Assembly: GCF_002091755.1 (NCBI RefSeq)
Contig: NZ_BDAI01000011.1
Span: forward strand, 62,001 to 126,000
DNA length: 64,000 nt
Origin: Pseudomonas nitroreducens NBRC 12694
GTDB taxonomy: Bacteria; Pseudomonadota; Gammaproteobacteria; Pseudomonadales; Pseudomonadaceae
Reading direction: 5' to 3'
In this document: positions 33,151-43,683 of the stretch, piece after piece
How the letters are laid out: each line of letters opens with the position of its first letter
Position numbering within the stretch: the stretch's first letter is position 1
Notes under the pieces: generated by a model
The model's database searches: none
Told to the model about the DNA's origin: nothing
Seen by the model: only the letters and a program-made list of their open reading frames with translations
Position numbers and translations under genes: made by a program

Positions 33151-33910
33151 CGGGGTAGGCCCGCTGGAGGAACTGCATCTCGGCCAGGAGAATGCCCAGG
33201 TGCTCGGTGTGCAGGCCGCGGCGGCCGCTGAGGTAGAAGTTCACCGCAGGCTCCGGCAGCGGCAGGGTCGCGGCGGCGAAGATGTCGGCGACCTTGGACT
33301 TCCAGGCATTGGCCAGCTCAGTCGGGTTCGGTGCGATCCCGGCTTCGAACAGGCGCTGTTCCACTTCGTCCGCCTGCTCTTGAGAGGGGCAGAGCTCGAC
33401 GGTGAAGCGCCATACCTGCGGGATCGCCGCGAGCATGCGCGCATGGCTTTCCTCGGTGCCGTCGCCCAGACGCTGCATCCACTCGGAGGAACGGCGCAGG
33501 TGGTAGGTGACTTCCTTCAGGCCCTTGGCGGCGATGGCGGCGATACGCTCGTCGCTGCAGCTGCTCAGGGCGTGCAGCACATGGAAGTGCCAGGCGTCAT
33601 AGAGGAACTGCTTGGCGATGGTCACGGCGAAGTCGCCGTTGGGCTGCTCGACCAGCAGGAGGTTGCGGAAGGCGCGCTCGTCGCGGCGGAAGGCCAGGTG
33701 GTCGGCGTCGCGGCCGTCGTCCAGCAGTTCCACGGCGTACTCGTACCAGTTGCGCGCCTGGCCCACCAGGTCGAGGCCGACGTTCATCAGCGCCAGCTCT
33801 TCTTCCAGGGCCGGGGCGTGGCCGCACCATTCGCACAGGCGCTGGCCCTGGATCAGGGCGCTGTCGGCGAGGCGCAGCAGGTATTCGATCTTGTCAGAAT
33901 TCGGGTTCAT
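33137..33910 (-). CDS. paaC: Phenylacetyl-CoA epoxidase structural subunit
   Basis: 257 residues. Helical ferritin-like fold related to PaaA but without a working diiron site: NPNSDKIEYLLRLADSALIQGQRLCEWCGHAPALEEELALMNVGLDLVGQARNWYEYA is the family N-terminus. It pairs with PaaA to form the catalytic AC heterodimer. It starts 11 bp after paaB and overlaps paaD. Confidence 0.96.
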   Translation of the reverse strand: MNPNSDKIEYLLRLADSALIQGQRLCEWCGHAPALEEELALMNVGLDLVGQARNWYEYAVELLDDGRDADHLAFRRDERAFRNLLLVEQPNGDFAVTIAKQFLYDAWHFHVLHALSSCSDERIAAIAAKGLKEVTYHLRRSSEWMQRLGDGTEESHARMLAAIPQVWRFTVELCPSQEQADEVEQRLFEAGIAPNPTELANAWKSKVADIFAAATLPLPEPAVNFYLSGRRGLHTEHLGILLAEMQFLQRAYPDATW

Positions 33911-33921
33911 CGCACGCGATC

Positions 33922-34203
33922 TCACATGTGGCCGACTTCGGGCGGCAGCTCGTAGAAGCTGGCGTGGCGGTAGACCTTGTCCTGCGCCGGGTCGAACAGC
34001 GGGTCCTTCTCGTCGGGGGAGGAGGCGGTGATCAGCGCGGAGGGCACGACCCACAGGCTCACGCCTTCGTTGCGGCGGGTGTACAGCTCGCGGGCGTTCT
34101 CGATGGCCATGGCGGCGTCGGCGGCATGGACGCTGCCAACGTGCTTGTGGTTCAGGCCGTGTTTGCTACGCACGAATACTTCGAACAAAGTCCACTCGGA
34201 CAT
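33922..34203 (-). CDS. paaB: Phenylacetyl-CoA epoxidase subunit PaaB
   Basis: 93 residues, MSEWTLFEVFVRSKHGLNHKHVGSVHAADAAMAIENARELYTRR, matching the usual 90-95-residue PaaB. PaaB bridges the PaaAC dimers and is needed for electron transfer from PaaE. Located 20 bp after paaA and 11 bp before paaC. The start at 34203 is taken because it alone fits the family length. Confidence 0.95.
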   Translation of the reverse strand: MSEWTLFEVFVRSKHGLNHKHVGSVHAADAAMAIENARELYTRRNEGVSLWVVPSALITASSPDEKDPLFDPAQDKVYRHASFYELPPEVGHM

Positions 34204-34223
34204 GACTTTTCTCTCCTCGCGGC

Positions 34224-35216
34224 TCAGGCGGCGTCTTTCTTCTGTTGTTGTTTGCGGGCGTAGGCGACCGCGGCTTCGCGGACCCAGGCGCCGTCTTCGA
34301 TGGCTTTGCGGCGGGTGGCGACGCGCTCGGTGTTGCACGGGCCGTTGCCCTTGAGCACTTCGTAGAATTCTTCCCACTGGATGTCGCCGAAGTCGTAGTG
34401 GCCGCGCTCCTCGTTCCACTTCAGGTCCGGGTCCGGGGCGGTGCAGCCGAGCAGTTCGAGTTGCGGCACGGTCTGGTCGACGAAGCGCTGGCGCAGCTCG
34501 TCGTTACTCTGCCGCTTGATCTTCCAGGCCATGGACTGGGCGCTGTTGGGGGAGTCGGCGTCGCTGGGGCCGAACATCATCAGCGCCGGCCACCAGAGGC
34601 GGTTGATGGCGTCCTGGACCATGTCCTTCTGTGCCTGGTTGCCGTGGCGCATCATGGTCAGGAGGATTTCGTAACCCTGGCGCTGGTGGAAGCTCTCTTC
34701 CTTGCAGATGCGGATCATCGCGCGCGAGTAGGGGCCGTAGGAGGTGCGCTGCAGCACCACCTGGTTGACGATCGCCGCACCATCCACCAGCCAACCCACC
34801 GCGCCCATGTCGGCCCAGTTCAGCGTCGGGTAGTTGAAGATGCTCGAATACTTTGCCTTGCCCGAATGCAGCTTGGCGATCTCGGTATCACGGTCGGCGC
34901 CCAGGGTTTCCATGGCGCTGTAGAGGTACAGGCCGTGGCCGGCTTCGTCCTGGATCTTCGCCATCAGCTGCAGCTTGCGCTTCAGGGTCGGCGCACGGGT
35001 CACCCAGTTGCCCTCGGGCAGCATGCCGACGATCTCGGAATGGGCGTGCTGGGAAATCTGCCGGATCAGCGTCTGGCGGTAGGCGTCGGGCATCCAGTTC
35101 TTTGCTTCGATCTTGATCTCGGCATCGATCTTTTCCTGGAAGGCGCGTTCTTCCGGCGACATCTCGTCCAGCGCCTTGATGCGCTTCACGCCGGTCTCAA
35201 CCAGTTGTGCGTACAT
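34224..35216 (-). CDS. paaA: Phenylacetyl-CoA 1,2-epoxidase catalytic subunit
   Basis: 330 residues. Diiron carboxylate ligands are visible as E91xxH94 (QDEAGHGLYLYS) and E174xxH177 (KEESFHQRQGYE). It epoxidises the ring of phenylacetyl-CoA with O2, the key step of the pathway. First gene of the paaABCDEZ block. Its upstream region carries inverted GYGATACA-type motifs (35275-35341), expected to bind the repressor PaaX. Confidence 0.97.
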   Translation of the reverse strand: MYAQLVETGVKRIKALDEMSPEERAFQEKIDAEIKIEAKNWMPDAYRQTLIRQISQHAHSEIVGMLPEGNWVTRAPTLKRKLQLMAKIQDEAGHGLYLYSAMETLGADRDTEIAKLHSGKAKYSSIFNYPTLNWADMGAVGWLVDGAAIVNQVVLQRTSYGPYSRAMIRICKEESFHQRQGYEILLTMMRHGNQAQKDMVQDAINRLWWPALMMFGPSDADSPNSAQSMAWKIKRQSNDELRQRFVDQTVPQLELLGCTAPDPDLKWNEERGHYDFGDIQWEEFYEVLKGNGPCNTERVATRRKAIEDGAWVREAAVAYARKQQQKKDAA

Positions 35217-35274
35217 GCTGTGTCTCCAGCCTTTTGTCTTGTTCGTGGGACGGCCTTGGCCATGGCTGTAGTTT

Positions 35275-35341
35275 TAAATGATACAGAAATAAATGTCTAA
35301 CACTAAATGATGTGTCGTAAATGGATTGTGTATCGCTTTAG
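35275..35341 (-). promoter_or_regulatory. Putative PaaX operator/promoter region of paaA
   Basis: Two inverted arms: TAAATGATACA (35275-35285) and TGTATCGCTTTAG (35329-35341), centres about 55 bp apart, 60-125 bp upstream of paaA. The 13-mer CTAAAGCGATACA (complement of the right arm) occurs again at 42734-42746 before paaF. The words resemble the TGATTC-like half-site of the E. coli PaaX operator. Motif sharing is direct; PaaX binding is inferred. Confidence 0.6.
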
Positions 35342-35545
35342 CGGTCTTTTGGGAGCAGGCGGGCGCGCAAAGGAGCGCAATTCACCGAGCTAATTCGGTA
35401 AAAAGTGAGAATTTTGCAGGAATTTATCGGAATTCTGCGGCGTATTTGCCTGGGCGTGAAAAGCGCCTGCCATTCACCGGAAAGATGACAAAGTGATACG
35501 CAAATGTATTTTTATGAATGAATCATATGCAGTGGTTCGGAGGGG
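35342..35545. other. Intergenic, AT-rich upstream of paaA
   Basis: Together with the operator region and the following REP this makes a gap of 453 bases between paaA and the DUF1428 gene. AT-rich words near 35385-35430 and 35485-35525 could be promoter or UP elements, but no gene or clear promoter was identified. Confidence 0.3.
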
Positions 35546-35640
35546 TTGTAGGAGCGAGCTTGCTCGCGAACCATGCTTGCCGATGACCAGGCGTCGAGCG
35601 GTTCGCGAGCAAGAACTAGGCGTCCCCCTCGGTCCTACAA
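35546..35640. repeat. REP pair (type A with variant right arm)
   Basis: Left arm GTAGGAGCGAGCTTGCTCGC (from 35548). The right arm keeps GGTTCGCGAGCAAG but then reads AACTAGGCGTCCCCCTCGGT before CCTACAA, in place of CTCGCTCCTACA. The same variant is present in two other REP copies here (45863 and 48104). Confidence 0.8.
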
Positions 35641-35669
35641 TGAGCAGCGCGTGTGGGGAGAGGCAGGCG

Positions 35670-36023
35670 TCAGGCCTGGACGATCACCTGGAAGCCGCCA
35701 AAGATCATGCGTTGCCCGTCGAAGGGCATGTCGTTGAAGTCGGTTTTCATGCGGGCGTCCTCCATGAACTTCTTCATGCCTTCGTCCCGCGCCTGCTTGC
35801 TCGGCCAGGTGATCCAGGAGAACACCACGGTTTCGTCGTCCTTGCGTTTCACGGCCATGGGGAAGGAGGTCACCTTGCCCTCGGGCACGTCGTCGCCCCA
35901 GCACTCGACGACGCTCAGTGCACCATGCTCCTTGAACAGCGCCGCCGCCTTGCGCGCCACTTCGATGTAGCGCTCACGGCTGGCGGTGGGCACCGGTACG
36001 AGGAAACCATCGACATAGGTCAT
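35670..36023 (-). CDS. DUF1428 family protein
   Basis: 117 residues, MTYVDGFLVPVPTASRERYIEVARKAAALFKEHGALSVVECWGDDVPEGKVTSFPMAV, then FSWITWPSKQARDEGMKKFMEDARM. This matches the DUF1428/YciI-like alpha-beta barrel family of unknown function (about 115 residues). AGGAGA precedes the start at 36023. It lies on the same strand between paaK and paaA, separated from both by more than 340 bp and by REPs, so it is probably a separate unit. Confidence 0.85.
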   Translation of the reverse strand: MTYVDGFLVPVPTASRERYIEVARKAAALFKEHGALSVVECWGDDVPEGKVTSFPMAVKRKDDETVVFSWITWPSKQARDEGMKKFMEDARMKTDFNDMPFDGQRMIFGGFQVIVQA

Positions 36024-36166
36024 CGCTCTTCTCCTGCGATTGGGCAGACGGCCGGATGCCGCCTGCCTTTGAGGAATAGTCGAAGGGCAGTGTGAAGGAT
36101 CGACAGGCAGGGAGGGCGGGGCGACGGATGGTTGTCGTGTTGCGGGAGCGATGGGCGCTGGGCGTT

Positions 36167-36285
36167 CCCTCACCCTAACCCTCTCCCAGAGGGAGAGGGG
36201 ACCGTTCGGCGTGAGGAGGAATGCCGAGCCAACCGGCAGTTGCGAACTGCTCCCTCTCCCCTTGGGAGAGGGCTGGGGTGAGGGG
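36167..36285. repeat. Type B intergenic palindromic element
   Basis: About 119 bp bounded by CCCTCACCCTAACCCTCTCC and GGGAGAGGGCTGGGGTGAGG, with inner hairpins CTCTCCC/GGGAGAG. A second, diverged copy is at 51755-51859 and a fragment at 54295-54350. No coding potential; a non-autonomous repeat. Confidence 0.75.
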
Positions 36286-36324
36286 TGATTGCGCGGGCCG
36301 AGGTTCTAAATCACTCCTTCGGAA

Positions 36325-36353
36325 GATAAAAAGCCCCGCCGAAGCGGGGCCTT
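36325..36353 (-). terminator. Terminator of paaK
   Basis: On the minus strand GCCCCGC-TTCG-GCGGGGC is followed by TTTTTATC (complement of 36325-36332). It lies 17 bp past the paaK stop and separates the paaFGHIJK unit from the DUF1428 gene and paaA. Confidence 0.88.
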
Positions 36354-36369
36354 CAGTCACGCCGGCGAA

Positions 36370-37689
<1,320 letters not shown>

Positions 37690-37861
37690 GGGTTCACTCG
37701 ATTTGTTCTTGTACGCCAGCCCGTAAGCGGGCTGCGAGTGTCATGGGAGCAGCATAACGCCCCCGTTCGCGGAAGGATTCGAACCCCTGCCAGAGACGTT
37801 GCTCTGTCTGCCAGCCGGCGCACTTGGCGACTGGCGGTGCGGGGCCGAAGCTCCCTGTGGA

Positions 37862-39072
<1,211 letters not shown>

Positions 39073-39076
<4 letters not shown>

Positions 39077-39513
39077 GCGGAGGTCTCCTGCGCCAGCACG
39101 GTGCCGCGCACTTTGTAGGATTTGCCGTGGAACAGGGCGATCAGCTGGCCCTGGGAATTCTCGATGCGCACGTCGTAGTTGCCGGTGCGGCCGCTGCGGC
39201 TCTGCTCGAAGGCGCTGGCGATCAGCTCGTCGCCTTCACGGGCCGGCGCCACGTAATCGATGCTGCAGCCAATGGCGACGGTGGCGTCGTTGTAACTGTT
39301 GCAGGCGAAGGCGAAGGCCGAGTCGGCGAGGGCGAACAGGTAGCCGCCGTGGCAGGTGCCGTGGCCCTGGATCATGTCTTCGCGCACGCGCATCGACAGC
39401 TTGGCGCTGCCGGGGCCGGCATCCAGCAACTGGATGCCCATGCGTCGGGTGGCCTGGTCGCGCTCGTACATCGCCTCGGCGCAGTCGCGGGCGAGTTGGC
39501 TGGTGTCAGTCAT
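39073..39513 (-). CDS. paaI: Hydroxyphenylacetyl-CoA thioesterase
   Basis: 146 residues, hotdog fold with the catalytic loop GHGTCHGGYLFALADSAFAFACN and later IDYVAPAREGDELIASA. It hydrolyses dead-end acyl-CoAs formed in the pathway to recover CoA. It overlaps paaH by 8 bp upstream and paaJ by 4 bp downstream. Start at 39513 has GAGAG upstream. Confidence 0.94.
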
Positions 39514-41023
39514 GGAAAGCTCTCCCCTCGGCATGCAGGCGGCGCAGCAGCAGGGACGGGCGATAGCGGTCCTCGCCGTAGGCGGCCTGCAGGTTGTCGA
39601 GTACGCGCAGCACGTTGCCGATGCCGATCTGCCCGGCCCAGGCCAGCGGGCCCTGCGGGTAGTTCACGCCGGCGCGCATGGCGAGGTCGATATCAGCGGC
39701 GCTGCCGACGCCTTGCAGCACGGCATCCGCGCCTTCGTTGGCGAGCATCACCACGGTGCGCAGCACGGCGAGGCCAGGCGTGTCACTCAGGCGGCTGGCG
39801 GCGATGCCGGCCTTGGCCAGCAGGGCGACGGCCTGGTCGAGGGCTGCGGGCGTGGTGTCCGCCGAGCAGGCAATGCCCAGGCGCGAAGCCTTGGTGTAAT
39901 CCAGTGCGAGGTCGACCAGCACGAGATTGCGCAGGCCGTCTTGCTTGGCGCGCCGGCTGGCGAGGCGACCATCGGACAGTGCGATCACTGCATCACCGAC
40001 GCGCAGCAGGCCATTGCCGGCGCGCTGGACGATCTCGATGCCAGCGTCCTTCAGGCGCTGCACCAGCGGCTGGGCGACGCCCAGGTCGCCCTCCAGCACG
40101 CAGGCGCTGACAGGCGAGGCACTGCTCAGGCTGGCCGGCTGCGGGTGCTCGGCACCTTCGGCGTAGTCATAGAAGCCGCGACCGCTCTTGCGGCCGAGGC
40201 GGCCGGCGTCCACCAGTTCCTTCTGGATCAGCGAGGGCTGGAAGCGGAAGTCGCCGTAGTAGGCGGCGAATACCGAGCAGGTGACGGCGTAGTTGACGTC
40301 GTGGCCGATCAGGTCGGTCAGCTCGAAGGCGCCCATGCGGAAGCCGCCGGCGTCGCGCATCAGCGCATCCAGCGTCGCGCAGTCGGCGGCGCCTTCCTGC
40401 AGCAGGCGCAGGCTTTCGGCGTAGAAGGGGCGCGCCACGCGGTTGACGATGAAGCCGGGGGTCGACCTGGTGTGAACCGGCTTCTTGCCCCAGGCCAGCG
40501 AGGTGGCATGCAGGCGGTCGGCCAGTACGGGATCGGTGGCGAGGCCGGAGACGACTTCCACCAGCGCCATCAGCGGTGCCGGGTTGAAGAAGTGCATGCC
40601 GACCACCTGCTGCGGGCGTTTGAGGCCGGCGGCGAGGCTGGTGATGGACAGCGAGGAGGTGTTGCTGGCGAGGATGCAGTCGTCGCCACACAGCGCTTCC
40701 AACTGCTGGAACAGGCTGCGCTTGATCTCCAGGTTCTCGACGATGGCCTCGATCACCAGCTTCGAATCGGCCAGCGCGTCGATGGCTTCCACCGGTTGCA
40801 GGCGGGCGACGATGGCGCTGCGAGCTTCGGCGTCAAGCTTGCCTTTTTCCACCAGCCGGCCGAGCTGGCGGTCGATGCCGTCGATGGCCTGGGCGGCGGC
40901 GCCGGGGCGGTTGTCGTAGAGCTTCACCAGATGCCCGGCCTGGGCGGCAACCTGGGCGATACCCGCGCCCATGGCGCCGGCACCGATGACCGCGACTTTC
41001 GCGTCTTGCTGAAGTGCGCTCAT
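39506..41023 (-). CDS. paaH: 3-hydroxyadipyl-CoA dehydrogenase (long PaaH)
   Basis: 505 residues. N-terminal NAD-binding domain VAVIGAGAMGAGIAQVAAQAGHLVKLYD, with the active-site HFFNPAPLMALVEVVSG. Two C-terminal 3HCDH domains follow (residues about 190-285 and 400-500), giving the long PaaH form typical of Pseudomonas rather than the 475-residue E. coli protein. It oxidises 3-hydroxyadipyl-CoA to 3-oxoadipyl-CoA. paaG ends 3 bp upstream of it. Confidence 0.94.
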   Translation of the reverse strand: MSALQQDAKVAVIGAGAMGAGIAQVAAQAGHLVKLYDNRPGAAAQAIDGIDRQLGRLVEKGKLDAEARSAIVARLQPVEAIDALADSKLVIEAIVENLEIKRSLFQQLEALCGDDCILASNTSSLSITSLAAGLKRPQQVVGMHFFNPAPLMALVEVVSGLATDPVLADRLHATSLAWGKKPVHTRSTPGFIVNRVARPFYAESLRLLQEGAADCATLDALMRDAGGFRMGAFELTDLIGHDVNYAVTCSVFAAYYGDFRFQPSLIQKELVDAGRLGRKSGRGFYDYAEGAEHPQPASLSSASPVSACVLEGDLGVAQPLVQRLKDAGIEIVQRAGNGLLRVGDAVIALSDGRLASRRAKQDGLRNLVLVDLALDYTKASRLGIACSADTTPAALDQAVALLAKAGIAASRLSDTPGLAVLRTVVMLANEGADAVLQGVGSAADIDLAMRAGVNYPQGPLAWAGQIGIGNVLRVLDNLQAAYGEDRYRPSLLLRRLHAEGRAFHD

Positions 41024-41026
41024 CGA

Positions 41027-41818
41027 TCAGCGGCCCTTGAAGCTGGGGGTGCGTTTTTCCATGAAGGCGGCCACGCCCTCGCGGTAGTCCTCGCTGCGCC
41101 CGGCCAGGCGCTGCAGGTCGCGTTCCAGCTCCAACTGTTCGTCGAAGCTGTTGTTCAGGCTGGCATTGAGGCTGCGCTTGATCAGCGCCAGGCCGTAGGT
41201 CGGCTGGGTGGCCAGATGACGGGCGAGCTTGAGGGCTTCCTCACGCAGGTTGGCGTCGTCCACCACCTGGTAGATCAGGCCCCATTGCTCGGCCTGCTCG
41301 GCGGTCAGGCGATTGCCCAGCAGCGCGAGTGCCTTGGCGCGGGCCATCCCGACCAGGCGCGGTAGGGTCCAGGTACCGCCGGAATCGGGGATCAGGCCGA
41401 TCTTGCAGAAGGCCTGGATGAAGCTGGCCGAGCGCGCCGCCAGCACCAGGTCGCAGGCCAGCGGAATGTTCGCGCCGGCGCCGGCGGCCACGCCGTTCAC
41501 CGCGCAGATGACCGGCAGCGGCAGGTCGCGCAGGGTGCGGATCAGCGGGTTGTAGAACTGTTCGATGGACTGGCCGAGATCGGGCACTTCCGCGCCGGGC
41601 GCGACGTTGCGGTCGGACAGGTCCTGGCCCGCGCAGAAGCCGCGGCCTTCACCGGTCAGCAGCAGCACGCGGGCTTCCGGGTTCTGTCGGATCTGCTTGA
41701 GCGCCTCGCGCACTTCGCCGTGCATGGCGGTGTTGAAGCTGTTCAGCTGCTCGGGGCGGTTCAGGCTGAGGAGGGCGACGCCGTCCTCGATGGAAAACAG
41801 GATGTGCTCGAAGTTCAT
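41027..41818 (-). CDS. paaG: 1,2-epoxyphenylacetyl-CoA isomerase
   Basis: 263 residues, crotonase fold: oxyanion-hole segments GRGFCAGQDLSDRNV and AVNGVAAGAGANIPLACDLVLAA, with FIQAFCKIGLIPDSGGTWTLPRLVG. The Asp in PDSGG fits PaaG-type isomerases rather than a two-Glu hydratase. It turns ring epoxide into oxepin-CoA and isomerises later dehydro-CoA intermediates. It lies between paaF and paaH with short spacers. Confidence 0.95.
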   Translation of the reverse strand: MNFEHILFSIEDGVALLSLNRPEQLNSFNTAMHGEVREALKQIRQNPEARVLLLTGEGRGFCAGQDLSDRNVAPGAEVPDLGQSIEQFYNPLIRTLRDLPLPVICAVNGVAAGAGANIPLACDLVLAARSASFIQAFCKIGLIPDSGGTWTLPRLVGMARAKALALLGNRLTAEQAEQWGLIYQVVDDANLREEALKLARHLATQPTYGLALIKRSLNASLNNSFDEQLELERDLQRLAGRSEDYREGVAAFMEKRTPSFKGR

Positions 41819-41860
41819 GGGCGGACTCGCTCCATCAATAGGCGGAAATCAACTGGATGC

Positions 41861-42634
41861 TCAGCGGCCTTCGTAGGCCGGCTGGCGTTTTTCCTGGAAG
41901 GCGCGAATGCCTTCGTCGCGGTCGGCAGTGCCGGCCAGCAGGGTGAAGGCGTGGCGTTCGAAGCGCAGGCCGCTGGCCAGGTCGGTGTCCTGGGCCTTGA
42001 GCAGTGCTTCCTTGGCCAGGCGCACGGCCAGCGGCGCCTTGGCAGCAATGGCTCTGGCGATCTGCAGGGCGCGCTCGACGGTGAGCTCGGGTTGGGTGAC
42101 TTCGCTGACCAGTCCGGCGCGCTGGGCATGGCGGGCATCGATGGCCTCGCCGGTGAGCACCATCTGCATGGCCAGCGGTTTGCCCACGGCGCGCAGCAGG
42201 CGTTGGGTGCCACCCGCGCCCGGCATGATGCCAAGGTTGATTTCCGGCTGGCCGAAGCGGGCGTCTTCCCCGGCGATCAGGATGTCGGCGTGCATCGCCA
42301 ACTCGCAGCCGCCACCCAGGGCAAAGCCGTTGACGGCGGCGATCAGCGGTTTGGAGAAGGCGGCGATGCGCTGCCAGTAACCGACGCGCGGGTCATTGAG
42401 GATGCCGACCAGGTCGCGCTCGGCCATTTCCTTGATATCGGCGCCGGCGGCGAACGCCTTGCGGCTGCCGGTCAGCACCACGGCGCGGGTTTCGACGTCC
42501 TGTTCGGCGGCGTCGAGTTCGCTGGCCAGTTCGCCGAGCAGTTCGGTGTTCAGGGCGTTCAGCGCCTCGGGGCGCTGCAATGTGATCAGGCGGACGCCTG
42601 CTTCAGGCATCTGAACGGCAAGGGTGCGAGGCAT
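41861..42634 (-). CDS. paaF: 2,3-dehydroadipyl-CoA hydratase
   Basis: 257 residues, enoyl-CoA hydratase. Oxyanion-hole segments RKAFAAGADIKEMAERD and NGFALGGGCELAMHADILIAGEDARFGQPEINLGIMPGAGGTQRL, with the two catalytic Glu residues in GGGCELAM and QPEINLG. First gene of paaFGHIJK. TGAGGA precedes the start at 42634. The upstream region, shared with divergent paaY, carries GCGATAC-type motifs. Confidence 0.95.
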   Translation of the reverse strand: MPRTLAVQMPEAGVRLITLQRPEALNALNTELLGELASELDAAEQDVETRAVVLTGSRKAFAAGADIKEMAERDLVGILNDPRVGYWQRIAAFSKPLIAAVNGFALGGGCELAMHADILIAGEDARFGQPEINLGIMPGAGGTQRLLRAVGKPLAMQMVLTGEAIDARHAQRAGLVSEVTQPELTVERALQIARAIAAKAPLAVRLAKEALLKAQDTDLASGLRFERHAFTLLAGTADRDEGIRAFQEKRQPAYEGR

Positions 42635-42733
42635 GACATCGTCCTCAGGCTGCACGCACGGCTGCATGGCCGGCTGGTATTGGAATTATGGGAGGCAGGC
42701 GTTGCCCGACTCCGGCCTTTCCGCAGTATAGGC

Positions 42734-42943
42734 CTAAAGCGATACAGTAAAACAACTACGAAAGTTAAATTGCGTGTCTAAATTGTTTCTGCCGATGCCA
42801 TCGAATGAATCGGTTCGGTTCTCGTGCAAGGTGATGGCTCCAGCGTATTTGCTGGTTTTACAAGGATTTTTAAAGCCCCTCAGGTGGTCGCTGGAAGCGA
42901 TACGGCAGATTTAGATTGGTCGGTTTCTATTTGATGTGATACA
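42734..42943. promoter_or_regulatory. Divergent paaF/paaY control region with repeated GYGATAC motifs
   Basis: The 366-bp gap between paaF and paaY holds CTAAAGCGATACA (42734-42746, identical in 13 bases to the paaA-side motif), GAAGCGATACGG (42894-42905) and TGATGTGATACA (42932-42943). The first is about 100 bp before paaF; the last is about 58 bp before paaY. These are the best candidates for PaaX sites and suggest paaYX autoregulation. Binding is inferred. Confidence 0.55.
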
Positions 42944-43000
42944 AGATTTGCAAAAGAACAAAACGCTTTGCGCAGCGATGCCGAAAAGCTGGAGAGCCCG

Positions 43001-43606
43001 ATGCCTTGCTACAGCCTCGAGGGCGTGCGCCCCGTCGTACACCCGACTGCCTATGTCCATCCCACCGCCGTGCTGATCGGCGACGTTATCGTCGGCCCCG
43101 GCTGTTACGTCGGCCCTCTGGCGGCACTGCGCGGTGATTTCGGGCGGATCGTCCTCGAAGAGGGCGCGAACCTTCAGGACACCTGCGTCATGCACGGGTT
43201 CCCGGACAGCGACACCGTCGTCGAGCGCAACGGCCACATTGGCCATGGCGCCGTCCTGCACGGCTGCCGGATCGGCGAGGACGCCCTGGTGGGCATGAAT
43301 GCCGTGGTGATGGATTACGCGCAGATCGGTGCTCGATCCATCGTTTCAGCCGCCGCCTTCGTCAAGGCCAAGTTCGAGTGCGCTGCGCAAAGCCTGGTGA
43401 TGGGCGCGCCGGCCAGCGTCAAGCGCAGCCTCAGCGACGAAGAGATCGCCTGGAAGCGCCGTGGCACCGAGGAATACCAGGCCCTGGCCAGGCGCTGTAT
43501 CGAAAGCCTGGTGGAGTGCCAGCCGCTGGCAGAGATAGAAGAAGAGCGCCCGCGCCTGGGGGATTCCGGTTTCCGGCCGAAGGCAGAGGCAGGGAAGGGC
43601 GCATGA
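43001..43606 (+). CDS. paaY: PaaY, gamma-carbonic-anhydrase-fold thioesterase
   Basis: 201 residues. Left-handed beta-helix hexapeptide repeats throughout (VHPTAYVHPTAVLIGDVIVGPGCYVGPLAALRGDFG), with Zn-site histidines in CVMHGFP and GHIGHGAVLHGC. PaaY hydrolyses inhibitory CoA thioesters, including the one bound to PaaX, and so helps control the pathway. GGAGA precedes the ATG at 43001. It is followed directly by paaX. Confidence 0.95.
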   Translation: MPCYSLEGVRPVVHPTAYVHPTAVLIGDVIVGPGCYVGPLAALRGDFGRIVLEEGANLQDTCVMHGFPDSDTVVERNGHIGHGAVLHGCRIGEDALVGMNAVVMDYAQIGARSIVSAAAFVKAKFECAAQSLVMGAPASVKRSLSDEEIAWKRRGTEEYQALARRCIESLVECQPLAEIEEERPRLGDSGFRPKAEAGKGA

Positions 43607-43683
43607 GTACTGGGGTTCGCTCCAATGGCCAGGCGGTGCGGCGGGCAGGTATAGTCGCCGCTCCTTCGCCTGCGCAACGTGCC

